Origin: Sphaerotilus microaerophilus
GTDB lineage: Bacteria > Pseudomonadota > Gammaproteobacteria > Burkholderiales > Burkholderiaceae_C
Assembly (NCBI RefSeq): GCF_023734135.1
Contig: NZ_AP025730.1
Coordinates: 5,084,001-5,148,000 of the forward strand
Direction: 5' to 3'
DNA length: 64,000 bases
The notes under the pieces were generated by a model. It was not told the origin of the DNA, ran no database searches, and saw only the letters and a program-made list of their open reading frames with translations. Both the position numbers and the translations under genes were made by a program. This document shows positions 55,366 to 64,000 of this stretch, in pieces (positions within the stretch are counted from its first letter, which is position 1; every line of letters begins with the position of its first letter).

Positions 55366-56325
55366 ATGCGCATCTTCCGCGGCCACCACCACCCCGGCAT
55401 CGCCCCGGCCTGTGCCCTGACCATCGGCAACTTCGATGGCGTGCACCGCGGCCACCAGGCCATGCTCGCGCTGCTGACCAGCGAGGCCCGGCACCGGCGC
55501 CTGCCCAGCTGCGTGATGAGCTTCGAGCCGCATCCGCGCGACTACTTCGCCCAGCGCACCGGACGGCCCGAGCTGGCCCCCACGCGCGTGGCCACGCTGC
55601 GCGACAAGCTGCTGGAGCTGGAGCGCTGCGGCGTGGACCAGGTGGTGCTGATGCCCTTCAACCAGCGCTTCGCGGCGCTCTCGCCCGAGGCCTTCGTCGA
55701 CGACGTGCTGGTGCGCGGCCTGGGCGCACGCTACGTGTTGGTGGGCGACGACTTCCGCTTTGGTGCCAAGCGGGCCGGCGACTACGCCATGCTCGACGGG
55801 GCCGGCACACGCGCCGGCTTCGACGTGGCGCGCATGCTGAGCTACGAGGTGCACGGCCTGCGCGTGTCCAGCTCGGCGGTGCGCGAGGCGCTCGCGCAGG
55901 GCGACATGGCACGCGCCACCGCGCTGCTCGGGCGGCCCTACAGCGTCTCCGGCCACGTGCTGCACGGGCGCAAGCTGGGGCGGGAGCTGGGCTTTCGCAC
56001 CCTCAACCTGCGCTTCGGCCACCCGAACCCGGCCGCGCAGGGCATCTTCGTGGTGCAGGTCTTCGGCCTGGCCGACCGGCCACTGCCCGGGGTCGCCAGC
56101 CTGGGTGTGCGCCCGACCGTGGAAGACGCCGGGCGCGTGCTGCTGGAGGTGAACTGCCTCGACTGGCCTGCCTCGCTCGGCAGCGAGGGCGCCTACGGCC
56201 GCGTCGTGCAGGTCGAGCTGCTGCACAAGCTGCACGACGAGCGCCGCTACGACGGCCTGGAAGCCCTGCGCGCAGGCATCGCCCAGGACGTGGTCGACGC
56301 ACGCGTCTGGTTCGCCCGCGCCTGA
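55366..56325 (+). CDS. ribF: Bifunctional riboflavin kinase / FAD synthetase
   Basis: The 319-residue enzyme makes FMN and then FAD from riboflavin. The N-terminal FAD-synthetase domain shows TIGNFDGVHRGHQAML and YVLVGDDFRFGAKRAGD. The C-terminal kinase domain shows GRPYSVSGHVLHGRKLGREL and the conserved GVRPTVED. A GATAAT hexamer ends eight bases before the ATG and no ribosome site is visible, so the message may be leaderless. FAD-dependent acyl-CoA dehydrogenase genes lie nearby, but an operon with them is excluded by intervening genes. Confidence 0.96.
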   Translation: MRIFRGHHHPGIAPACALTIGNFDGVHRGHQAMLALLTSEARHRRLPSCVMSFEPHPRDYFAQRTGRPELAPTRVATLRDKLLELERCGVDQVVLMPFNQRFAALSPEAFVDDVLVRGLGARYVLVGDDFRFGAKRAGDYAMLDGAGTRAGFDVARMLSYEVHGLRVSSSAVREALAQGDMARATALLGRPYSVSGHVLHGRKLGRELGFRTLNLRFGHPNPAAQGIFVVQVFGLADRPLPGVASLGVRPTVEDAGRVLLEVNCLDWPASLGSEGAYGRVVQVELLHKLHDERRYDGLEALRAGIAQDVVDARVWFARA

Positions 56326-56349
56326 CGCAGCGCCCGCGGCGCGGCGGCC

Positions 56350-56748
56350 ATGTCCCATTGCATCGACCCGGCCGAGGTGCAGTTCAGCGCCATCCGTGCC
56401 CAGGGCGCGGGTGGGCAGAACGTCAACAAGGTGTCCAACGCAGTGCACCTGCGCTTCGACATCCGCGCCTCCTCGCTGCCCGACGCTGTGAAGGAGCGCC
56501 TGCTGGCCCTGGCCGACAGCCGCATCAGCGCCGAGGGCGTGGTGGTCATCAAGGCGCAGGCGCACCGCAGCCTGCCAATGAACCAGGCCGAGGCGCTTGA
56601 GCGCCTGCAAGAAATGGTCGATGCCGCTGCCCACGTGCCCAAGGCCCGCCGCGCCACCCGGCCGACGCGGGGCTCGCAGCAGCGCCGCCTGCAGGGCAAG
56701 TCGGTGCGCGCCGGCATCAAGGCCGGGCGCGGCCGGGTGACCGACTGA
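56350..56748 (+). CDS. arfB: Peptidyl-tRNA hydrolase ArfB (ribosome rescue)
   Basis: The 132-residue protein releases peptides from stalled ribosomes. It has the catalytic GGQ in RAQGAGGQNVNKVSN and a Lys/Arg-rich C-terminal tail (RRLQGKSVRAGIKAGRG) that enters the empty mRNA channel, both characteristic of ArfB/YaeJ. It lies 24 bases after ribF on the same strand and may be co-transcribed. Confidence 0.94.
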   Translation: MSHCIDPAEVQFSAIRAQGAGGQNVNKVSNAVHLRFDIRASSLPDAVKERLLALADSRISAEGVVVIKAQAHRSLPMNQAEALERLQEMVDAAAHVPKARRATRPTRGSQQRRLQGKSVRAGIKAGRGRVTD

Positions 56749-56782
56749 CGGAGCGCCGGACTGACGGAGGTTGCGCGCCCGC

Positions 56783-57427
56783 TCAGGCCGCGCGCTTGAA
56801 GGTCGCCAGCAGCGCCCCGGCGCCGACGAAGAGCGAGCCGAACACCCGGTTCATCACGCGGATGTGGTGCACCTCGCGCAGGCTGCGCAGCACGCGCGCG
56901 GCCAGCGCGGTGTAGCCGGCCATCACCACCAGGTCGGTGAAGCCCAGCGTCAGCGCGATCACGCCGTACTGCAGCGCCAGCGGCTGCGCCAGCTCCAGGA
57001 ACTGCGGCACCACCGCGAGCAGGAAGACCGTGCCCTTGGGGTTGACGGTGTTGATCATCCAGCCGCGCAGCACCAGCTCACGCCGCCGGGTGCGCACGCC
57101 CGCGCCCGATGCATCTGGCGCGGCCTCGGCCACCATCGGCTTGGCCGGGGCGCGCCACTGCTGGATGCCCAGCCAGATCAGGTAGGCCGCGCCGGCCCAC
57201 TTGACGAGGGTGAAGCCCAGGCTGGACGCCGCGATCAGCGCCCCCAGCCCCAGGCCGACGACCAGGATCTGCGTCCAGATGCCCAGCACCAGGCCCAGCG
57301 TCATCGCGTAGCCGCGCATGAAGCCGTGGCTCAGCCCTGCGCTCATCGCGGCGACCGCGCCCGCACCGGGCGAGAGGCTGATCGCCCAGGAGGCAGCAAA
57401 GAAGGCAAGCCAGGTGGACCAATCCAT
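56783..57427 (-). CDS. LysE/RhtB-family exporter
   Basis: The 214-residue membrane protein has about six hydrophobic segments and the RhtB/LysE N-terminal pattern (AISLSPGAGAVAAMSAGLSHG, then TLGLVLGIWTQILVV). Family members export amino acids or homoserine lactone-like compounds; the substrate is not readable here. I chose the ATG at 57427 (MDWSTW) over 57463. It is convergent with arfB and divergent from radA, with an 80-base gap before radA. Confidence 0.9.
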   Translation of the reverse strand: MDWSTWLAFFAASWAISLSPGAGAVAAMSAGLSHGFMRGYAMTLGLVLGIWTQILVVGLGLGALIAASSLGFTLVKWAGAAYLIWLGIQQWRAPAKPMVAEAAPDASGAGVRTRRRELVLRGWMINTVNPKGTVFLLAVVPQFLELAQPLALQYGVIALTLGFTDLVVMAGYTALAARVLRSLREVHHIRVMNRVFGSLFVGAGALLATFKRAA

Positions 57428-57507
57428 GCAGGGGCTCCGACAAAACGGCGATTGTCGGCGCAAGCCTCACTTCCTGCTGCCCCGCGACTGCCCACGACAA
57501 TAAGGGC

Positions 57508-58905
57508 ATGAGCCGAGCCAAGACGATCTACACCTGCAGCGAGTGCGGCGGCACGAGCGCCAAGTGGCTGGGCAAGTGCCCGAGCTGCAACGCCTGGAAC
57601 ACGCTGGAGGAGACGGTGGCCGAGCCGGCGGCCAGCGGGGCAAAGAACCGCTACCAGGCGCTGGCCCGCACCCAGCCGGTGGCAACGCTGGCTGACATCG
57701 AGGCCGCCGACGTGGCCCGCACCCCCACGGGGCTGGAGGAGTTGGACCGTGTGCTGGGCGGTGGCGTGGTCGAGGGCGGCGTGGTACTGATCGGTGGCGA
57801 CCCCGGCATCGGCAAATCCACCCTGCTGCTGCAGGCGGCCGAGGCGCTGTCGATGCAGATGAAGGTGCTCTATGTGACCGGCGAGGAGTCCGGCGCGCAG
57901 GTCGCGCTGCGGGCGCGCCGGCTCGGGCTGGGCGGCACACAGCTGCGCGTGCTGGCCGAGATTGGCCTGGAGCGCATCCAGGCCACGCTGACGGCCGAGG
58001 CGCCCGATTTCTGCGTGATCGACTCGATCCAGACGCTTTATTCCGAGCAGCTCAGCTCGGCGCCCGGCTCGGTGGCGCAGGTACGCGAGTGCGCCGCCCA
58101 GCTCACCCGCACGGCCAAGGCCAGCGGCTGCACCATCGTGCTGGTGGGCCACGTCACCAAGGAGGGCGCGCTGGCCGGCCCGCGGGTGCTGGAGCACATC
58201 GTGGACACGGTGCTGTACTTCGAGGGCGACACGCACAGCAGCTTCCGGCTGGTGCGGGCGATCAAGAACCGCTTCGGCGCGGTCAACGAGATCGGCGTGT
58301 TCGCGATGACCGAGCGCGGCCTGAAGGGCGTGACCAACCCGAGCGCGATCTTCCTGTCCACCCACGGCGCACCGGTGCCGGGATCGTGCGTGCTGGTGAC
58401 GCTGGAGGGCACGCGGCCGATGCTGGTGGAGATCCAGGCGCTGGTCGATTCGGGCGGGCCCAGCCCACGGCGGCTGTCGGTGGGCCTGGACCGCGACCGG
58501 CTGGCCATGCTGCTGGCGGTGCTGCACCGCCACGCCGGGGTGGCCTGCTTCGACCAGGATGTGTTCGTCAACGCGGTGGGCGGCGTGCGCATCAGCGAGC
58601 CGGCGGCCGACCTGGCGGTGCTGCTGGCGATCCAGAGTTCGCTGCGCGGCCGGCCGCTGCCGCGCGGCTTTGTCGCCTTCGGCGAGGTGGGCCTGGCCGG
58701 CGAGGTCCGCCCGGCGCCGCGCGGGCAGGAGCGGCTGCGCGAGGCGGCCAAGCTGGGCTTCTCGGTGGCGGTGGTGCCCAAGGCGAACCTGCCAAAGAAG
58801 CCCATCGAGGGGCTGGAGCTGCACGGCGTGGAGCGCATCGAGCAGGCGATCGACCTGGTGCGTGCGCTCGGCGACGGCCACGCGGGCCCGCCACCGGCGC
58901 GCTGA
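57508..58905 (+). CDS. radA: DNA repair protein RadA
   Basis: The 465-residue protein promotes branch migration in recombinational repair. The N-terminal zinc finger is CSECGGTSAKWLGKCPSC. A RecA-like ATPase follows, with Lys103 in GDPGIGKSTLLL, the RadA-specific KNRFG motif (AIKNRFGAVNEIG), and a Lon-like C-terminal domain. A GACAAT hexamer ends six bases before the ATG, so transcription may begin at or near the start codon. Confidence 0.96.
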   Translation: MSRAKTIYTCSECGGTSAKWLGKCPSCNAWNTLEETVAEPAASGAKNRYQALARTQPVATLADIEAADVARTPTGLEELDRVLGGGVVEGGVVLIGGDPGIGKSTLLLQAAEALSMQMKVLYVTGEESGAQVALRARRLGLGGTQLRVLAEIGLERIQATLTAEAPDFCVIDSIQTLYSEQLSSAPGSVAQVRECAAQLTRTAKASGCTIVLVGHVTKEGALAGPRVLEHIVDTVLYFEGDTHSSFRLVRAIKNRFGAVNEIGVFAMTERGLKGVTNPSAIFLSTHGAPVPGSCVLVTLEGTRPMLVEIQALVDSGGPSPRRLSVGLDRDRLAMLLAVLHRHAGVACFDQDVFVNAVGGVRISEPAADLAVLLAIQSSLRGRPLPRGFVAFGEVGLAGEVRPAPRGQERLREAAKLGFSVAVVPKANLPKKPIEGLELHGVERIEQAIDLVRALGDGHAGPPPAR

Positions 58906-58994
58906 GGCCCGGTGGCGCGGCCGCACCACCGTTGCGCGAAGGGCACCGATGGCCCTTGCCGCAGCACGGCCGACGCACCGTGGTCACGTGATGA

Positions 58995-59013
58995 GATGAT
59001 AATTTTCATTTTC
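58995..59013. promoter_or_regulatory. Fur-box-like 19-mer
   Basis: GATGATAATTTTCATTTTC matches the 19-base Fur consensus (GATAATGATAATCATTATC) at 14 positions by direct comparison. It is an AT-rich island in very GC-rich DNA, 30 bases before the start of the next gene. It may equally contain the core promoter of that gene. Confidence 0.45.
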
Positions 59014-59042
59014 GCAGTATCGAAACAAGCGGTGGGACGTCC

Positions 59043-59477
59043 ATGGCCAACAAGCTGACGGGGCAGACTTTCAACATGGTGCTGGCAGGATCGGCGCTGC
59101 TGATCGGCTGGTTTTTTTACGGATGGCAGGGGGTGGTGGTGAGCGTGACCATCATCGCGTTCTGGATGGTCCTGCAGTTCAACCAGGCCACCCGGGTGCT
59201 GCGCCAGGCGGCCAGCCAGCCCAAGGGGCAGATCGACAGCATCGTGCGGGTGCAATCCCGCCTGGCCCATGGCATGACGATGGCCGAGGTGCTGCGCATC
59301 ACCGGCAGCCTGGGCGTGCCCACCGAGCGCCGCGACGAGTGGCTCTGGCGCGATGCCGCCGGCCACGAGATCGCCGTGACGCTACGGCGCAACGTGGTGG
59401 TGCGCTGGGCGGTGGCCCGCGCCGACGAGAGCCGCTTCGTCGAGTACCCCGACGAGTCCTACGACAAGGCCGCCTGA
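59043..59477 (+). CDS. Small membrane protein of unknown function
   Basis: The 144-residue protein has two hydrophobic segments near the N-terminus (NMVLAGSALLIGWFFYG and GVVVSVTIIAFWMVLQF). A soluble C-terminal part follows with GMTMAEVLRITGSLGVPTER and EWLWRDAAGHEIAVTLRRN. That C-terminal fold looks like a small BamE-like or lipoprotein-type module, but I cannot assign it. The Fur-box-like upstream site would make iron control a possibility. Confidence 0.8.
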   Translation: MANKLTGQTFNMVLAGSALLIGWFFYGWQGVVVSVTIIAFWMVLQFNQATRVLRQAASQPKGQIDSIVRVQSRLAHGMTMAEVLRITGSLGVPTERRDEWLWRDAAGHEIAVTLRRNVVVRWAVARADESRFVEYPDESYDKAA

Positions 59478-59511
59478 GCAGCGTCGCCTGCGGCCCTTGC
59501 GGCCGCCCGGC

Positions 59512-61952
<2,441 letters not shown>

Positions 61953-61956
<4 letters not shown>

Positions 61957-62471
61957 TCGACCTCGATGTGCTTGAGCTGCCAGGCCGAGCGGCTGTAGTA
62001 GCGCTCGGAACGCAGCGCCTCGTCGCTGTCGAAGGGGTAGATGATGAACAGCGGGCCCTTGTCGCGCACCGGCATGGGCTGATCATCCATCAGCCGCGCC
62101 AGCACGACCGGGTAGCGCTTGCAGTCCTCGACCGGCAGCGTCACCTTGTAGTCGTTGAGCGCCACGGCACGCAGGGTCTGCCCCTTGGCGCCCACGGCGG
62201 CCAGCACGTCGCGCAGCAGCGGGCCGGTGAACTTGCGCGCGGCCGGGTACCAGGGGGTGCGGGTGCTGAAGCTGTGCTGCGGCAGGGCGGCGAGCATCGC
62301 CATGTCGAACTCGGCCCGGGCGGCCGCGTTCTTCTCGCCGATCAGCCCGCCGATCGTCAGCACGACACGCCCCTGCGGGCGGTCGAGCGCGCTCGCGGGC
62401 CGCCACAGTGCCGCCGCCAGGGCGGCGCCCAGCAGCACGCGCCGACGCGGTATCGCAAAGGAAGGATTCAT
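61953..62471 (-). CDS. Exported molybdopterin-fold protein
   Basis: The 172-residue protein has a signal-like N-terminus ([20 protein letters not shown]) with an RRR cluster that may be a weak Tat signal. The rest resembles the oxidoreductase molybdopterin-binding fold ([43 protein letters not shown]). The cysteine of sulfite-oxidase-type enzymes is not in the usual place, so it may be a binding rather than redox protein. GGAGG precedes the ATG at 62471. It is translationally coupled to the hybrid kinase and could be its periplasmic sensory partner. Confidence 0.8.
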
Positions 62472-62531
62472 CTCGGCCTCCATGGGCGCAAACGCGACGC
62501 AGCCCGCCCGTGACGGACGGGGAACCGAAGA

Positions 62532-62852
62532 TCAGCCGAAGTGGCAGATGTAGTGGTAGGGGGCGCCTTCGACGCGGATCTCGAAGCTCGCGTTGCCCGG
62601 CACGCTGAAGCGCTCGCCCGGGCCGAAGGTCTGCCAGTCGGCAGCGCCGGGCAGCTTGACGCTGCAGGAGCCGGCGACGGTTTCCATGATCTCGGGGGCG
62701 CCGGTGTTGAACACCAGCGAGGCCGGCAGGATCACGCCGACGCTCTTCTTCGTGCCGTCGGCCAGCGTGATGGAGTAGGACACGCAGCGCCCGTCGAAGT
62801 AGACGTTGGCCTGGGTCTGGACGGAAACGTTCGCGATCTGCTGAGTGCTCAT
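62532..62852 (-). CDS. ppnP: Pyrimidine/purine nucleoside phosphorylase
   Basis: The 106-residue cupin-like protein matches PpnP (formerly DUF1255), which phosphorolyses nucleosides. The signature lies in NVYFDGRCVSYSITLADG, GVILPASLVFNTGAPEIMET and the end PYHYICHFG. It precedes the molybdopterin-fold gene on the same strand with a 60-base gap and follows a repeat-rich region. Confidence 0.93.
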   Translation of the reverse strand: MSTQQIANVSVQTQANVYFDGRCVSYSITLADGTKKSVGVILPASLVFNTGAPEIMETVAGSCSVKLPGAADWQTFGPGERFSVPGNASFEIRVEGAPYHYICHFG

Positions 62853-62917
62853 GGGAAGAAGGGCTGACGTGGTTGAACCCGGACGGGCGAGCCCGGATTC
62901 TAGGGAGCCTGCGCCAT

Positions 62918-63034
62918 CCCCTTGAGGGGGCTGAGCGGGACAGGAAGGCGTCCCTGCGGACGGCTTCCTGCCAGCGAAGGCCGAGCGGCCTGCAGGCCGC
63001 TCGGCTGGAACGGCGTCAGCCGCAACGGGGGTGG
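62918..63034. repeat. Composite hairpin repeat element, copy C
   Basis: Four hairpins follow one another: CCCC-TTGA-GGGG type at 62918-62930; a 12-bp stem with one mismatch at 62942-62969; a perfect 26-base palindrome at 62980-63005; and CGGC-GTCA-GCCG at 63011-63022. The last leads into CAACGGGGGTGGG as in copies A and B. It lies immediately after the stop of the final minus-strand gene. Confidence 0.7.
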
Positions 63035-63035
63035 G

Positions 63036-64000
63036 TCACTTCTCTGCGGCGCTGAACTTCAGCGTCGTGCCGCTGGTGGCGGTGACGATCCAGTTCGTCG
63101 CGTCGTAGCTGACCTTGCCCCGGCCCGAGGTGATGATCGGCATCATGTAGGCGCTGCGCGGCAGCAGCCAGGTCATGTCCGTCAGCGAGGTCGGGTGGCT
63201 GGCGGTGAAGTTGCCGAAGCCGAACACCGTGCTGGCGCTCCAGGTCACGCCCAGGCGGCGCTGGTTGAACTGCGCCAGCTGCGTCATCGTGTACCAGTTG
63301 AACTGGCCGGCCGCCTTGAGCGTGTCCGCCCGGGTCAGCAGCGCGTTCACCACCGGCAGGTGACCCCGCGCACCCGGCGGGTGGTTGTAGAACAGCCGGT
63401 TGGTGCGGTGGTTGACGACGAAGCTCTGCAGGTCCTGCAGCCACTGGCTGGTGGTGGCATCGGTGACGCCGAAGTCCTCGAACTCCTCGAAGGTCGCGTA
63501 CTTGCCCTGGGGCGCGATCGGGAAGCTCCACAGCTTCTGCGTCAGCCGCGCCCCGTTGCGCCAGGAGCGCACGGCGGAGGTGCCGGTGTCGCCGACGAAG
63601 TACATGCCGACGACGCCATGCCCCTCCAGCCAGTTGACCGCCCAGCTCGGGTTGTTGCCCTGCGGCGCCGAGTACTCGGTGGTGGTCTTGCCGTACAGGC
63701 GCTCCACCGCCGCCACGTTCAGCTGCACCCACGGCAGGTAGGTGGCGGCGTTGGTCTCGTCGGCCCCCAGGCCATAGAGGTCATGGTTCCAGCCGCCGTG
63801 CGCCGCCAGCTCGTGGTTGGCCGCGAGCGCGTCGACGCGCTTGAACTGGGTCTGCGACGCAGTGTTGCTGTCCAGCAGCATGCCCAGCCCGTCGCCCTGC
63901 GTCACGGTGTCCGGACCGGCGGTGAAGTGGATGGAGAACGGCCCGCGCCTGAGCACCGTGGTCGTGTCCATCAGCGCCTTCATGTCGGTGTTCAGGTCGT
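63036..64000 (-). CDS. Unrecognised exported-type protein, 5' end missing
   Basis: The reading frame is open to the right edge, so at least 321 residues are seen and the start lies outside. The sequence is Trp-, Asn- and Thr-rich, typical of an exported protein. Segments such as NHELAAHGGWNHDLYG and FYNHPPGARGHLPVVNALL place histidines as a metal-dependent polysaccharide deacetylase might, but I do not see a complete NodB motif set. Function is left open. The repeat element follows its stop. Confidence 0.7.
   Translation of the reverse strand, partial: DLNTDMKALMDTTTVLRRGPFSIHFTAGPDTVTQGDGLGMLLDSNTASQTQFKRVDALAANHELAAHGGWNHDLYGLGADETNAATYLPWVQLNVAAVERLYGKTTTEYSAPQGNNPSWAVNWLEGHGVVGMYFVGDTGTSAVRSWRNGARLTQKLWSFPIAPQGKYATFEEFEDFGVTDATTSQWLQDLQSFVVNHRTNRLFYNHPPGARGHLPVVNALLTRADTLKAAGQFNWYTMTQLAQFNQRRLGVTWSASTVFGFGNFTASHPTSLTDMTWLLPRSAYMMPIITSGRGKVSYDATNWIVTATSGTTLKFSAAEK

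Overview
The window is about 64 kb of very GC-rich, densely coding chromosome. Codon use, gene families (Isp-type hydrogenase, SHP/DHC cytochromes, RlpA, YajQ, NnrU, PpnP, paired acyl-CoA dehydrogenases) and a Gram-negative envelope (LamB porin, lipoproteins) suggest a betaproteobacterium of the order Burkholderiales, probably near Leptothrix, Sphaerotilus or Rubrivivax. That placement is inference from sequence character only. I recognised no rRNA, tRNA, CRISPR array, insertion sequence or prophage.

Layout. 1-3.8 kb: a gene tail, thyA, an EamA transporter, folA, a DUF4337 protein and a convergent NnrU-like protein. 3.9-9.8 kb: a minus-strand uptake hydrogenase operon (maturation protease, small subunit, Isp1, Isp2, large subunit) with a lone divergent hypC. 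9.8-15.8 kb: an aldehyde dehydrogenase, then a minus-strand cytochrome set (SHP-like DUF1924 cytochrome, diheme cytochrome c, cytochrome b) facing a PepSY protein and a two-component system. 15.9-28.4 kb: an alpha-glucoside regulon with LacI regulator, two GH13 alpha-glucosidases of different predicted linkage specificity, an ABC importer, a LamB-type porin and a divergent amylosucrase. AAGCGCTT palindromes mark both control regions. 28.4-32 kb: a decayed pagL-like gene, an AraC regulator, an MFS transporter and exonuclease III. 32-36 kb: two tandem paralogous beta-helix lipoproteins. 36-40.3 kb: an Old Yellow Enzyme, rlpA, murB and yajQ.

40.3-46.4 kb is the accessory-looking part. It holds a ParDE-type toxin-antitoxin pair, an unrecognised 496-residue protein, and a divergent MmeI-like DNA methyltransferase gene split into three frames by a 19-bp duplication and a C11 tract. 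A DUF4160/DUF2442 pair and a small antitoxin-like ORF follow. Undoing exactly those two lesions gives one 955-codon reading frame, so this is either a phase-variable or a recently broken gene. I consider this the most interesting locus in the window.

46.5-64 kb returns to ordinary chromosome: paired acyl-CoA dehydrogenases, a PAS chemoreceptor, a P1 peptidase, an rsuA-type pseudouridine synthase, a two-subunit molybdenum hydroxylase, ribF, arfB, a LysE exporter and radA. It ends with a small membrane protein behind a Fur-box-like site, a hybrid kinase translationally coupled to a molybdopterin-fold protein, ppnP, and an incomplete exported-type protein at the right edge. A repeated hairpin element directly follows the stop codons of three minus-strand genes (murB, the chemoreceptor and the last gene).
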